This document shows positions 8,826 to 17,832 of a stretch of 64,000 nt of DNA, piece after piece. The notes under the pieces are model-generated. The model saw only the letters and a program-made list of their open reading frames with translations. It was not told where the DNA came from and did not search any database. The position numbers and the translations under genes were made by a program. Numbering within the stretch: position 1 is the first letter of the stretch; each line of letters begins with the position of its first letter. The DNA comes from Marinomonas fungiae (GTDB lineage Bacteria > Pseudomonadota > Gammaproteobacteria > Pseudomonadales > Marinomonadaceae): NCBI RefSeq assembly GCF_001418205.1, contig NZ_LIQF01000014.1, positions 23,874-87,873 on the forward strand, read 5' to 3'.

Positions 8826-11282
8826 TTAGATAGATCTTAATAAACGAATGGGCGGCACTTTTAGCACAGCTCGGCTCGCAAATACACCTATAATTGTCAC
8901 AATTCCCCAGCCAGCCAATGGGCCAACCAGCCATAATTGCGGGTGTATAGTCACTTCCATATCAAACACAAAGTGCTGTAAACCCACCAACGCAAGCTCT
9001 GCGCCTAGTGCGCCTATTAAGCCTGCAAACAGCCCAAGCGCACCAAACTCAATCAATAACGCTTGGCGAACAATTTTCTTGGTCGCCCCCAAAGTACGCA
9101 GTAAAGCACCTTCTTCTAAACGTTCATCAAGGGTTGAGCGTACACTGGCCATCAGCACCAAAGCACCCGCACCTAAGATAAACGCCAACACGATTTTTAG
9201 GGCATTCGCTAATTGAGCAATAATGTCCTGCACCTGTTTGAGAAGCTCTCCAATATTCAACATAGATACGGTTGGGTAATTCGCCATAAAGCGATAGAAA
9301 TCGGCCGCATTATTTTCATTAAGAAAAACGCTGCTGACGTAGTTAGCTTGATAATCCGACAATACGGACTGCGGCAAGATCAAATAGAAATTTGGTTGCA
9401 TACTTTGCCAATCCACCGTGCGTATTGAGGTAATCGGTAAGGTGTAATCCAAACCACCAATACTGATGGTTAGCTCATCACCTATGACAACACCCGCCTC
9501 AATCGCTGCTTTTTGTTCGATTGAAATGCCCTCGGCAGCAAAGTCACCTTCGATCACTGTAGAGCCAGAACCGATTTCATTAGCCCAGGTCAGATTCATT
9601 TCGCGCTCAACGATTTCAGGTTCATTACGTTGATCTGGAAAAAGCTTTTCAACGTCCTCACCATTGATGGCAATCACGCGTCCACGCACCATCGGAAACC
9701 AATCGGACGCAGCAATATCATTGTCGGTGGTATAGGTTTTTATGCCTGTCACCTGTGCTTCTTGCACATTAAATAAGTAATGATTCGGTGTATTTTCGGG
9801 AATTTGCGCTTGCCAATCTCGAATCAAGTTACTCTGCACACCGACCAGTATTAAACTGAGCATGATGATCAAGGTAAACACTAATAGTTGGAACAGATTC
9901 GACACTAAGCGTCGATGCAAGGCAGCAAGTCCCACCTGCCAGCCTGTGGTAGATTGCTTCGACAACCGGCGACTAATGGAGAATAGCCCCCACCCCACAA
10001 GAAACACCAAGCCAGTCACAATGGCTAAACCAACCATAACAATGCTGGGCAAACGCCAGCCACCCGCGTAGATCACCATCAGAGCGTACATGCCAATCAG
10101 GCCGAATAAAAACAAGGAAGAAGAGCGAACCTGTAAACCAGCACTTGGCTGCAATACTCGCAGCGGCGGCACACTGACTAGACGGGCTAATAAAGGCGCA
10201 CAAAACGCTAGAATCGAGATGATCGCGGTGGCCGCCCCTAACCAAAGCTTCATAAGTGTCGGCGCTGGTAAAGCCGCGCTCATCAACGAAGATAATAAGT
10301 CTGCAATCAGCCCTTGAATTAAATAGCCTAACGCTGAACCCAAGACAATGCCGAGCAAGGTAATAAGGGTCACTTGAAACACCATCAAGCGCACCAAACG
10401 TTGAGGTGTTGCCCCCATGGTTTTCATCACCGCGAATTGAGTTAAATGACGTTTAACATAGCGTGCAGAGGCAAGCGCCATGGCCACGCCCGACATCACC
10501 ACCGCTAAGGTTCCCGCCAACAATAAAAAAGACTCTGCTCGATTTACCGTATTACCGACGCGTTCTCCACGTTCGATCGGTGTGCGAATACGCTCACCTT
10601 CACCTAATTGCGGCGCTAGAATGTTATCGAACTGCTCCAGCTCATCAGCGCCACCAGCATATAAGAAGGCATAACGCACACGCGCGCCAGGGATAATCAC
10701 TTCCGTGGCAGACAAATCTTGCTCATTCATAATTGCCCGTGGAGCAATCGAAAACGCTGACGTGGCGCTGCCTGGATCGCGTACCAAATATTTCGTCACG
10801 GTTAAAGGCGCTTCACCAACGCGTACGGTTTGTCCAAGCTCCACAGACAGCAAACTCGCTAAACGGGAAGATAGCCAAATTTCACCCGATGCTGGGGCTT
10901 GTGAACTGGCTTCCCCAGTACCAAACAAAGCTTGGTCGGTAATAAATTCGCCACGCAAGGGATAGTTATTAGATACTGCTGTGACCTGAGCTAAATGCAG
11001 TCCTTCCCCACCAAACACCATGGAAGAAAAAGACGCCGTTTGCGCGGTTTCTAAGCTCATATCTTGGGCTTGCTCGATCCACGCCTGCGGCACAGGATCA
11101 TCGCGACGTACACTGCGATCCGCTCCCAATAAGTTGGCAGACTGCACTTCAAACGATTGTTGTAAACGATCCACAAACAGCCCGATGCCGGTCACAGTGG
11201 CGACCGACAACACCAAGGCCATCAGCAACGTCAGCACATCGCCTGTCTTGAATTCCCTAATCAATAAGCGCCATGCAAACAT
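8826..11282 (-). CDS. YbbP-type ABC transporter permease (two FtsX domains)
   Basis: The 818-residue permease has an N-terminal TM helix, a large periplasmic region (about 40-250), an FtsX core of three TM helices (about 255-375), a further TM pair, a second periplasmic region, and a second FtsX core (about 690-810) ending PPIRLLRSI. This architecture matches E. coli YbbP and LolCE-like exporters or mechanotransducers. The start ATG overlaps the stop of the ATPase gene (TAATG), showing coupling. The likely cargo is unknown; a lipid or lipoprotein-related role is only family-based. Confidence 0.88.
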   Translation of the reverse strand: MFAWRLLIREFKTGDVLTLLMALVLSVATVTGIGLFVDRLQQSFEVQSANLLGADRSVRRDDPVPQAWIEQAQDMSLETAQTASFSSMVFGGEGLHLAQVTAVSNNYPLRGEFITDQALFGTGEASSQAPASGEIWLSSRLASLLSVELGQTVRVGEAPLTVTKYLVRDPGSATSAFSIAPRAIMNEQDLSATEVIIPGARVRYAFLYAGGADELEQFDNILAPQLGEGERIRTPIERGERVGNTVNRAESFLLLAGTLAVVMSGVAMALASARYVKRHLTQFAVMKTMGATPQRLVRLMVFQVTLITLLGIVLGSALGYLIQGLIADLLSSLMSAALPAPTLMKLWLGAATAIISILAFCAPLLARLVSVPPLRVLQPSAGLQVRSSSLFLFGLIGMYALMVIYAGGWRLPSIVMVGLAIVTGLVFLVGWGLFSISRRLSKQSTTGWQVGLAALHRRLVSNLFQLLVFTLIIMLSLILVGVQSNLIRDWQAQIPENTPNHYLFNVQEAQVTGIKTYTTDNDIAASDWFPMVRGRVIAINGEDVEKLFPDQRNEPEIVEREMNLTWANEIGSGSTVIEGDFAAEGISIEQKAAIEAGVVIGDELTISIGGLDYTLPITSIRTVDWQSMQPNFYLILPQSVLSDYQANYVSSVFLNENNAADFYRFMANYPTVSMLNIGELLKQVQDIIAQLANALKIVLAFILGAGALVLMASVRSTLDERLEEGALLRTLGATKKIVRQALLIEFGALGLFAGLIGALGAELALVGLQHFVFDMEVTIHPQLWLVGPLAGWGIVTIIGVFASRAVLKVPPIRLLRSI

Positions 11283-11968
11283 TAGGACTCCTTAAGCTCG
11301 CCATCGTGAATTTCGATTTGTCGATCGCAACGTCCAGCCAGCTCTGGGTTATGGGTGACAACCACTAGCGTAGTACCCTGCTGCTTGTTCAAGTCGAACA
11401 GTAAATCTTCCACTAAAATACCGTTTTTTCCGTCTAAGTTACCGGTGGGTTCATCCGCAAACAAAATCTTTGGTGCCGAGGCAAAGGCTCGCGCAATGGC
11501 CACACGCTGCTGTTCTCCACCCGATAGTTGGCGCGGATAATGATCCATACGATGGGATAAGCCCACTTTCTGCAACAATTCTCGCGCTCGGTCATCGGCC
11601 TTACGGTTGCCTTTTAGCTCGTTAGGCAACATAACGTTTTCTAGTGCCGTTAAACTGGGTAGTAAATGAAACGACTGGAAAATAAAACCGACATAACGAC
11701 CGCGAAGTACTGCTCGTCCTTCTTCATCCAGAGACTCCAACGCCTCCCCGTATAGGCGAATGCTGCCTTGGCTATGCTGATCTAAACCAGCCATCAAACC
11801 TAGCAAGGTGGATTTACCAGAGCCCGATGCACCGACGATGGCAACGGATTCACCATCCTTGATGTGCAGATTGATTCCTTTGAGAATATCCAATTTCCCG
11901 TTGCTTGTTGTAACGGAATGGTTAAGCTTTTCTATTGTCAAAGCCGACATAGTGTCCGTGTCTTGCAT
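11282..11968 (-). CDS. ABC transporter ATP-binding protein (YbbA/LolD type)
   Basis: Walker A is GASGSGKSTLL, the signature is LSGGEQQRVAIARA, Walker B is ILFADEPTGNLD, and the switch His is in VVTHNPEL. This is the ATPase partner of the YbbP-like permease. The longest open frame starts at 12046, but that runs into divergent tesA. The realistic starts are 11966-11968 (used) or 11948-11950 (MSALTIEKL). tesA begins 13 bases away on the other strand, the same divergent tesA/ybbA arrangement known in E. coli. Confidence 0.92.
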   Translation of the reverse strand: MQDTDTMSALTIEKLNHSVTTSNGKLDILKGINLHIKDGESVAIVGASGSGKSTLLGLMAGLDQHSQGSIRLYGEALESLDEEGRAVLRGRYVGFIFQSFHLLPSLTALENVMLPNELKGNRKADDRARELLQKVGLSHRMDHYPRQLSGGEQQRVAIARAFASAPKILFADEPTGNLDGKNGILVEDLLFDLNKQQGTTLVVVTHNPELAGRCDRQIEIHDGELKES

Positions 11969-11981
11969 AAATAGGTTGCCT

Positions 11982-12596
11982 ATGATGTCTAAAGTATGTG
12001 TTGTACTGCTGTGTTTCTTGTCACTTCTTACTAATGCCCATGCCAATACTCTATTGGTGTTTGGGGACAGTTTGAGTGCTGCTTATAATCTAAGACAGCA
12101 ACAAGGTTGGGTTAGTTTACTGAGTCAACAATTAAATCGCAGCCACCCCGATGTCAACGTGGTCAATGCCAGCATCAGTGGGGAAACCACGCAAGGCGGC
12201 TTATCTCGTTTACCTAAGTTATTAGAAACACATCAGCCCAAATGGGTTGTCCTTGAGCTAGGTGCAAACGACGGCTTACGAGGTTATCCGCTCAATCAAA
12301 TGAAGCAAAACCTCGCTCACATGATTGACCAATCTCAGCAAACTGGCGCCAAGGTACTGTTGGTGGGAAATCATTTGCCAAGCAACTACGGCCGCACCTA
12401 TACCACTCAATTCTTTAATGTTTACAGCGAGTTAGCCAAGGAATATCAATTGGCTTATGTGCCTTTTATGCTAGAAAACGTGGCACTTGATAGCACTCTG
12501 ATGCAAAATGATGGCTTACATCCCAACGCTGACGGCCAGCCAGTCGTGCTTGAGAACATCGCACCTACTTTGCTGCCCCTGCTCAATCTACCATAA
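11982..12596 (+). CDS. tesA: Arylesterase / acyl-CoA thioesterase I, periplasmic
   Basis: This is a GDSL-family hydrolase. A signal peptide (MMSKVCVVLL..., cleavage after NAHA) is followed by block I FGDSLSAAYN with the nucleophile Ser, block III GAND, and block V DGLHPNADG with the Asp-His pair. About 183 mature residues matches TesA/TAP, a periplasmic thioesterase/protease I/lysophospholipase L1. Tandem ATGs at 11982 and 11985 both fit. The next gene begins 10 bases after its stop. Confidence 0.93.
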   Translation: MMSKVCVVLLCFLSLLTNAHANTLLVFGDSLSAAYNLRQQQGWVSLLSQQLNRSHPDVNVVNASISGETTQGGLSRLPKLLETHQPKWVVLELGANDGLRGYPLNQMKQNLAHMIDQSQQTGAKVLLVGNHLPSNYGRTYTTQFFNVYSELAKEYQLAYVPFMLENVALDSTLMQNDGLHPNADGQPVVLENIAPTLLPLLNLP

Positions 12597-12605
12597 GGAC
12601 TTACG

Positions 12606-13547
12606 ATGAAAGCGGTATTTTTGGATCGCGGATCATTTCCAGAAGACACACCTATCCCAATGCCTGATGGCGTGTCAGAAACACAGTTTTTCCATAACTC
12701 AAGTGACGAGAATGTTCTGGAACGCATCCAACATGCTGACATCGTAATGACTAACAAGGTGGTATTATCACGCAATACCTTGCAACAATGCCCACATCTA
12801 AAACTCGTCCAAGTCATGGCTACAGGCACCAATAACGTAGACCTAAAGGCTTGTAAAGATTTAGGGATCACAGTGCAAAATGTGGCAGGCTACTCAACGG
12901 TTAGCGTGCCGGAACATACCTTCGCCATGATGCTAGAGCTGCGCCGTAACTTAACCCGCTACCGTGAGGCGATAAAGCAAGGTCGCTGGGCTGAGTCTGA
13001 GTTTTTCGGCTTTCTCGATTTTCCTTTGAATGACCTTGCAAACAGTACCTTGTGTTTACTTGGTAAAGGCTCCTTAGGCAATCGCGTGGCGGAAATTGCC
13101 CGCGCGTTTGGTATGCACGTCATTTTTGCCGAACACCGAAATGCAGATACGGTGCGAGACGGTTACACCGAGTTTAATCAAGCGATCCAAGCGGCTGATG
13201 TGATCAGTTTGCACTGCCCTCTAACGGACACAACACGCGATGTGATCGACAAAGACGTTTTCGCGATCATGAAACCCACCGCTATTTTGATTAACACTGG
13301 GCGTGGTGGATTGGTCAATGAAGAAGATTTAGTGGACGCCATTAAAACAAAGCGTATTGCAGGTGCGGGCTTTGATGTTGCGACAGTTGAACCAATGCCA
13401 ATGGATCACATACTCCAATCCATCGCGCATTTGCCAAACTTCATTCTAACGCCACATGTAGCATGGGCCAGTGAGTCATCGATGGCACGCCTTCTTCAGA
13501 TTGCTTGTGATAATATGACGTCTTTTATCGAACAACAGATCAAATGA
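12606..13547 (+). CDS. D-2-hydroxyacid dehydrogenase (NAD(P)-binding)
   Basis: The 313-residue protein has the D-isomer 2-hydroxyacid dehydrogenase layout. The nucleotide-binding loop is GKGSLG (about 148-153) followed by an acidic/polar stretch after FAEHRN. The catalytic Arg lies in INTGRGGLVNEEDL, the Glu in the AGAGFDVATVEP region, and the His in TPHVAWAS. It resembles glycerate dehydrogenase/hydroxypyruvate reductase. The glycine loop reads GxGxxG as required. It overlaps truC by 4 bases. Confidence 0.88.
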   Translation: MKAVFLDRGSFPEDTPIPMPDGVSETQFFHNSSDENVLERIQHADIVMTNKVVLSRNTLQQCPHLKLVQVMATGTNNVDLKACKDLGITVQNVAGYSTVSVPEHTFAMMLELRRNLTRYREAIKQGRWAESEFFGFLDFPLNDLANSTLCLLGKGSLGNRVAEIARAFGMHVIFAEHRNADTVRDGYTEFNQAIQAADVISLHCPLTDTTRDVIDKDVFAIMKPTAILINTGRGGLVNEEDLVDAIKTKRIAGAGFDVATVEPMPMDHILQSIAHLPNFILTPHVAWASESSMARLLQIACDNMTSFIEQQIK

Positions 13548-14272
13548 GCCTAGAAATCCTTCATATTGACGACGATTTGGTCGTCGTCAATAAACCCAGC
13601 GGACTGCTTGTCCATCGCACTGACTTAGCCAAACATGAACAGGACGCTGTGGTGCAACGCCTTAATGAACAATTAGGACGCTGGGTCTACCCTATTCACC
13701 GCTTAGACAGAGCCACCTCTGGCGTACTGGTGATGGCACTCAATGAAACAGTTTGTCGCCGCTTGGGGGAGCAATTTATGGCGCGCACAACCGATAAAAA
13801 CTATCTTGCGATTGTCCGTGGACACACTCAACCCGAAGGCGTCATTGATTACCCCTTAGCTAAATTGAACGAAGAAAAAGGCCGTGCTCGTTTCAAAATT
13901 GAAGGCACGGAAAAAGAAGCTATCAGCCATTTTTCTACGCTAGAAACGTTTCAAATTCCTGTTCCAGTAAGCCGATATGAACAAATGCGCTTAAGTCTTG
14001 TTAGCGTCAAGCCTGAGCAGGGGCGAACCCATCAAATTCGCCGTCATTTTAAGCATATATTCCACCCTTTATTAGGTGATACACGCTACGGCTGTCGCCA
14101 TCATAACCAAGCCATGCGCGACCATTGGTCGGAAAATCTGCGCTTAATGCTGCATGCAGAAAACCTATCCTTTACACATCCTGTCAGCCAAGAGCGCCTG
14201 AACATTTCGGCGTCGCTGCCAGAGGACATGAGCACTTTACTCCACACGTTAAGAACACAAACCTTCGATTAA
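13544..14272 (+). CDS. truC: tRNA pseudouridine(65) synthase TruC
   Basis: This is an RluA-family pseudouridine synthase. The catalytic Asp is in HRLDRATSGVL (about residue 56), the N-terminal block is VVNKPSGLLVHR, and the RNA-binding block is EQGRTHQIRRH. Length (242) and the VHR block fit TruC rather than RluA or RluC, and it lacks an S4 domain. Its ATG overlaps the preceding TGA (ATGA), so translation is coupled. Confidence 0.88.
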   Translation: MSLEILHIDDDLVVVNKPSGLLVHRTDLAKHEQDAVVQRLNEQLGRWVYPIHRLDRATSGVLVMALNETVCRRLGEQFMARTTDKNYLAIVRGHTQPEGVIDYPLAKLNEEKGRARFKIEGTEKEAISHFSTLETFQIPVPVSRYEQMRLSLVSVKPEQGRTHQIRRHFKHIFHPLLGDTRYGCRHHNQAMRDHWSENLRLMLHAENLSFTHPVSQERLNISASLPEDMSTLLHTLRTQTFD

Positions 14273-14281
14273 GAGCATTTT

Positions 14282-14626
14282 ATGAAGAACAAGCTTGTCT
14301 ACTCGACTGATCAAGGTCGAATTTGCCCCGAGTGTGAAAACAGTCTAGATGACTGCATTTGCAACGACAGCTCAAAAGTTTTGGGCTCAGGCAATGTAAA
14401 AATTCAACTAGAAACTAAAGGACGCAAAGGAAAAGGTGTGACTTTAGTTAAAGATCTAGCGATGACGGCCGAGGAATTAAAAGTTATCGGCAAGAAATTA
14501 AAAAATCATTGTGGTGTGGGCGGCTCCGTCAAAGACGGCACAGTTGAAATCCAAGGGGATCAACGGGAAAAGATTAAAACCTTCCTTGAAAGCCAAGGGA
14601 TTAAGGCAAAAATTGCTGGTGGATAA
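14282..14626 (+). CDS. yciH: SUI1/eIF1-like translation factor YciH
   Basis: This is a 114-residue homologue of eukaryotic eIF1. The first 30 residues hold Cys pairs (CPECEN, CICN) that may bind zinc. The SUI1 core (about 40-112) has KGRKGKGVTLV, KKLKNHCGVGGSVKDG and EIQGDQREKI. YciH helps fidelity of start-site selection and acts under stress in E. coli. It follows truC by 9 bases. Confidence 0.92.
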   Translation: MKNKLVYSTDQGRICPECENSLDDCICNDSSKVLGSGNVKIQLETKGRKGKGVTLVKDLAMTAEELKVIGKKLKNHCGVGGSVKDGTVEIQGDQREKIKTFLESQGIKAKIAGG

Positions 14627-14772
14627 TTTACAAAATCTTACATAATCTTTTCTAGACAGCTTGGCGATACAGTTTGCACACAAAAAACTTCGGTAAATCA
14701 ATGATTTTTGTTTTGATTTTTCAATCAGTGTTGTTAAATTCATATGAATACAAATTCACTAATGAGGTTTGA

Positions 14773-15780
14773 ATGCACCCCGACAGTCCACGCCAAGCTC
14801 ATGCGTTGCTACAGCAAGCAGTACCTCTGATGCGAAAAATGGACATCGCACCGACGCCCTACAACTACGGTATTTGGTACGAATATGTGCGTCAATCAAC
14901 TCCTAAGCTTAACCAATTGGTCGACTCGACGATTGGTCGCTTAGGCAGTCTACCAAGCTTCATTTCTAAAGAGCTTTTCCACCAATTTCTGGTGTCAGAA
15001 GAAGCTCGCTTTAATAGTCAGCACAAAGAAAAACTCGAAGAGTTCATCAACACTGTCTCCAATGAAACTCACAACATGACGGAAAACTTGGTGGCCCTGC
15101 AGTCAGCCATGGACAAAAGTCGCCATGTGCTTAGTCGCGCTGATCGTCAAAAGCATTTAGACAAGGTTATCCATTACCTAGACCACAGCACTAAAAAAGC
15201 ACTGGAAGAGGTAGAGAGCTTTTCTCAGGCCCTTAGTCAAGTCAATGCTGAAGTACTGAAACTTAAGGCCGAACTTAATGAGATTAAGAACAACGCCGAC
15301 CTTGATCCGCTAACGCAACTGCTCAATCAACGAGGACTTGAACGTCAACTTTATAGCTTAATTCCAGATTCTGAAGATGATTTATCCTTGTTAATTATGG
15401 ATATAGATCATTTAAAAGAGATCAATCACGAGTTCGGTCGCCGTGCTGGAACAGCCCTGATCTGCCATATTAGCCGGATATTAAGCAGCAAGAAACTCGC
15501 TAACTCGACCCTTGCACGTCTAGAGGGTGGCAGCTTTGCCATCATTCTACATGAAGCCACATTGGATTTTGCCATTAAGTATGCTGAAGAATTACGTCTC
15601 CACTTAAACAAGCAACGTTTTAAGAGTCGCTCTGGCCAAGGTATCATTGAGCAAATCAAAGTTTCGTTTGGCGTCGCCACCATTATCGGTCAAGAAAGCC
15701 CCAACAACCTAATTGCTCGTGCAGGTGGTTATCTGGATAATGCCAAACGTCAGGGTCGCAACCGAACGGCCAGTCGTTAA
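14773..15780 (+). CDS. Degenerate GGDEF-domain protein
   Basis: The 335-residue cytosolic protein has an N-terminal helical region (about 1-165, with predicted coiled coil near 130-170) and a C-terminal GGDEF fold (about 175-335). DPLTQLLNQRG and MDIDHLKEIN are well kept, but the signature reads GGSF instead of GG(D/E)EF. The metal and catalytic acidic residue is therefore missing. Cyclic-di-GMP synthesis is unlikely; it may be an inactive sensor or partner. The N-terminal opening (PLMRKMDIAPTPYNYGIWYEY) is typical of a diguanylate-cyclase subgroup in marine gammaproteobacteria. Confidence 0.8.
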   Translation: MHPDSPRQAHALLQQAVPLMRKMDIAPTPYNYGIWYEYVRQSTPKLNQLVDSTIGRLGSLPSFISKELFHQFLVSEEARFNSQHKEKLEEFINTVSNETHNMTENLVALQSAMDKSRHVLSRADRQKHLDKVIHYLDHSTKKALEEVESFSQALSQVNAEVLKLKAELNEIKNNADLDPLTQLLNQRGLERQLYSLIPDSEDDLSLLIMDIDHLKEINHEFGRRAGTALICHISRILSSKKLANSTLARLEGGSFAIILHEATLDFAIKYAEELRLHLNKQRFKSRSGQGIIEQIKVSFGVATIIGQESPNNLIARAGGYLDNAKRQGRNRTASR

Positions 15781-15801
15781 TCTGGATAGACTATTTAACT
15801 T

Positions 15802-16200
15802 ATGGACTCCCCTCAACACATTACCTTACTTGAAGTGCGTGATTACGAATGTGACATGCAAGGCATCGTGAACAATGCGGTTTACCAAAATTATTTGGAA
15901 CACGCTCGTCACACTTTTATCAAATCAAAAGGTTTAGATTTCGCTGACATCACCCGCGATGGGATTCATTTGGTCGTCATGCGTGCTGAAGTTGACTACA
16001 AGCTTCCTTTAAAAAGCGGTATGACTGTTCGCGTTGAAAGCCAATGCGAGCCAATAAGTAAATTCAAGTCAAAGTTTACTCAATCTATCTTTATAGACAA
16101 TACTAATCAGCTTAGCGCCCAAGCCGTCTTTATTATCGCTTCTATTAGCGCTACCGGACGACCAGCTGTTTACAAAGACGTGCAAAAGCTTTTTAACTAG
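15802..16200 (+). CDS. Acyl-CoA thioesterase (4HBT/YbgC-like hotdog)
   Basis: This is a 132-residue single hotdog domain. The motif YECDMQGIVNNAVYQNYLEHAR matches the 4-hydroxybenzoyl-CoA thioesterase signature, with the catalytic Asp and the N-x-x-Y-x-x-x-x-E helix. The acyl substrate cannot be deduced. It begins 21 bases after the GGDEF gene and ends at a hairpin shared with the convergent oxidoreductase gene. Confidence 0.85.
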   Translation: MDSPQHITLLEVRDYECDMQGIVNNAVYQNYLEHARHTFIKSKGLDFADITRDGIHLVVMRAEVDYKLPLKSGMTVRVESQCEPISKFKSKFTQSIFIDNTNQLSAQAVFIIASISATGRPAVYKDVQKLFN

Positions 16201-16205
16201 CAAAA

Positions 16206-16230
16206 GGGGCCACTCTCATAGCAAGGCCCC
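16206..16230. terminator. Hairpin between convergent genes
   Basis: GGGGCC and GGCCCC form a 6-bp GC-only stem with a 13-base loop in the 42-base gap between the thioesterase and oxidoreductase stop codons. There is no T tract, so it is a weak or bidirectional terminator at best. Confidence 0.45.
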
Positions 16231-16242
16231 ACGATGACACAT

Positions 16243-16827
16243 TTATAGAGATGCTAGATCCATACTTTCATAAAGATACTGTCGCGCATCGGAGCGTTTT
16301 GGATTATCAATCACCTCAACCAAGCGCTCTCCAAATGCCTGAATAATGCCTTCACTAGCAGCATCCGAATTGAACATGTATTCCGGTGGCAAATAGTTCA
16401 TCTGTGTTAAATTCGCCGTCATTTGAAACGGTCGCAACAAGTCTGGCACAGAGGTAAAAATATCAAAGCCCGTGTAAAATTCTTGTCGACCACCAACAGA
16501 CACCACTAGCTGTAAATCTTTTGCGCGCAACTTATCGCCACCCACTCCATAAGCAAAACCGTGAGTGAACACGTCGTCCAACCACTTCTTTAGCAACGGC
16601 GGCATTGAATACCAATACATTGGGAATTGCAGCACAATACGGTCATGCTCCAACAATAGCGCTTGTTCCTTCTTCACATCTATCTGAAAGTCCGGATACT
16701 CACTGTATAGATCACGACTAGTCGCGACCTTACCTGAGGCTTCAAATTGCGACTTCCAAGTTTGATTATTTCTCGAATGGGTTAAATCAGGGTGAAATAC
16801 AAGATTAAGAATTTTCATAGCATTCAT
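16243..16827 (-). CDS. Flavodoxin-fold NAD(P)H oxidoreductase
   Basis: The 194-residue protein belongs to the Flavodoxin_2 family (KefF/MdaB/NQO-type quinone reductases that bind FMN or FAD). Visible blocks are LVFHPDLTHSRNN, LQFPMYWYSMPPLLKKWLDDVF and FAYGVGGDKLRAKDLQLVVSVGG. Starts at 16825 and 16816 are both possible; the former has GGA four bases upstream. The gene is divergent from a TetR regulator, with two palindromic operators between, which suggests induction by an electrophile or quinone-like compound (inference). Confidence 0.85.
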   Translation of the reverse strand: MNAMKILNLVFHPDLTHSRNNQTWKSQFEASGKVATSRDLYSEYPDFQIDVKKEQALLLEHDRIVLQFPMYWYSMPPLLKKWLDDVFTHGFAYGVGGDKLRAKDLQLVVSVGGRQEFYTGFDIFTSVPDLLRPFQMTANLTQMNYLPPEYMFNSDAASEGIIQAFGERLVEVIDNPKRSDARQYLYESMDLASL

Positions 16828-16862
16828 TTAGTCCATTTAATGTATTGAGCACAAAACTAAGA

Positions 16863-16909
16863 TTAGGTCAACCGACCTAATTTTGTAAATTTAGGTCGAT
16901 CGACCTAAA
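16863..16909. promoter_or_regulatory. Tandem TetR-type operators
   Basis: Two palindromes share the half-site TTAGGTC. They are TTAGGTC-AACC-GACCTAA at 16863-16880 and TTTAGGTCGATCGACCTAAA, a perfect 20-mer, at 16890-16909. Centres are 28 bases apart. They sit between the divergent oxidoreductase and TetR genes and are the expected binding sites of that TetR. Confidence 0.82.
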
Positions 16910-16954
16910 ATGTCAAACCTATTTATAAAAAGACTGTGCAAAAAGGCCATGAAC

Positions 16955-17524
16955 ATGCCAAAAAAAATAGACACCGCGAATATCATTCTTGATGTCGCAA
17001 CAGAATTACTGAAAACGGAAGGCGATCACGGCATTAGCATGCGTAAGGTGGCGACACTTGCCCAACTCTCGTTAAGCAACGTCCAGTACTACTTCAAAAA
17101 CAAGAACACTTTGCTTACAGCCATTGCAGACCGCTACTTACGCCAATGCCTAGATGACCTGAAACAGCAGCCAAGCCTAAAGCATCAAGATGAACTAGAG
17201 CCTTTTATTCGAAGCTTCTTAACGCAAGCCCATGAAACATCAGATATGTGTCGAATTTTCAAAGAGTACTGGGCCATCGCCAGTAAAAACCCTGAGATCC
17301 AAGAATATATAGATCATTATTACCAAGAAGTTGCAGACACACTCAGTGAGAAATGGCGCCTCATTGCCCTAGATACTTCATCCGCACAAATGGCAACAGC
17401 GATATTCCTGCCCTACTTCGAAGGCTATACCATTACGGTTACAGGGCTATCTTTAGACCTAGAAATTATGAGCCAAGTGGTTTCAGATATTGTGTGGCAG
17501 TATTTAAGTGGTAAGAACATATAA
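16955..17524 (+). CDS. TetR-family regulator, probable repressor of the divergent oxidoreductase
   Basis: The protein has a TetR helix-turn-helix near the N-terminus (ISMRKVATLAQLSLSNVQYYF) and a C-terminal ligand domain. A frame from 16910 exists, but its ATG directly abuts the operator palindrome. The ATG at 16955 has AAAAGG eight bases upstream and gives MPKKIDTANIILDVATELL, the normal start for the family, so I prefer it (189 residues). The operators then lie 46-92 bases upstream, as expected for autorepression. Confidence 0.86.
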   Translation: MPKKIDTANIILDVATELLKTEGDHGISMRKVATLAQLSLSNVQYYFKNKNTLLTAIADRYLRQCLDDLKQQPSLKHQDELEPFIRSFLTQAHETSDMCRIFKEYWAIASKNPEIQEYIDHYYQEVADTLSEKWRLIALDTSSAQMATAIFLPYFEGYTITVTGLSLDLEIMSQVVSDIVWQYLSGKNI

Positions 17525-17543
17525 GAAGCTTAGGGACATGAGA

Positions 17544-17677
17544 TTAAGTCGGTACCATGAGACAATCTCGCCAACTTAAGACAACAACTCCTACTGATCA
17601 TGAAGCAGCTTTCATTCGTCAATACCGAATTTGCTAGCAAACGCCGTAGAACTCGTCAAAAAGCCCTCCTTGGCTGA
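17544..17677 (+). mobile_element. Remnant left end of an IS5-type insertion sequence
   Basis: A 36-base terminal-like sequence (17544-17579, framed by TTAAGTCGG and CCAACTTAA) is followed by an ATG at 17600. This opens a 25-codon frame ending at 17677 (MKQLSFVNTEFASKRRRTRQ then KALLG). The peptide aligns by eye with the N-terminus of IS5-family transposases (TFADSEFSSKRRQTRKE in IS5). The rest of the transposase is gone. The same 36-base sequence occurs inverted at 49441-49476 with 32 of 36 bases equal. The gap 17525-17832 otherwise holds only the two hairpins listed next. Confidence 0.72.
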
Positions 17678-17712
17678 GCACCATCAACCATTTGTCTTGA
17701 AGACAAAAACCA

Positions 17713-17738
17713 GGGAAGCCAAGCAAGGGTGGCTTCCC
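17713..17738 (+). terminator. Hairpin after the IS remnant
   Basis: A 9-bp perfect stem GGGAAGCCA / TGGCTTCCC has an 8-base loop and is followed by TTCCCCCTT. It could end transcripts from the upstream TetR gene. The T tract is poor. Confidence 0.4.
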
Positions 17739-17776
17739 TTCCCCCTTGCTATTCCATTCAAAGATACCGTCCAAAT

Positions 17777-17802
17777 AAAAAAAACGCCCTATTTCTCGGG
17801 CG
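17777..17802 (-). terminator. Rho-independent terminator of the ato operon
   Basis: On the minus strand CGCCC-GAGAAATA-GGGCG is followed directly by eight T (the A run 17777-17784). It lies about 30 bases past the atoE stop. Confidence 0.8.
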
Positions 17803-17832
17803 CTTGCTTAACGAAGGAGCGGAATAACTTCG

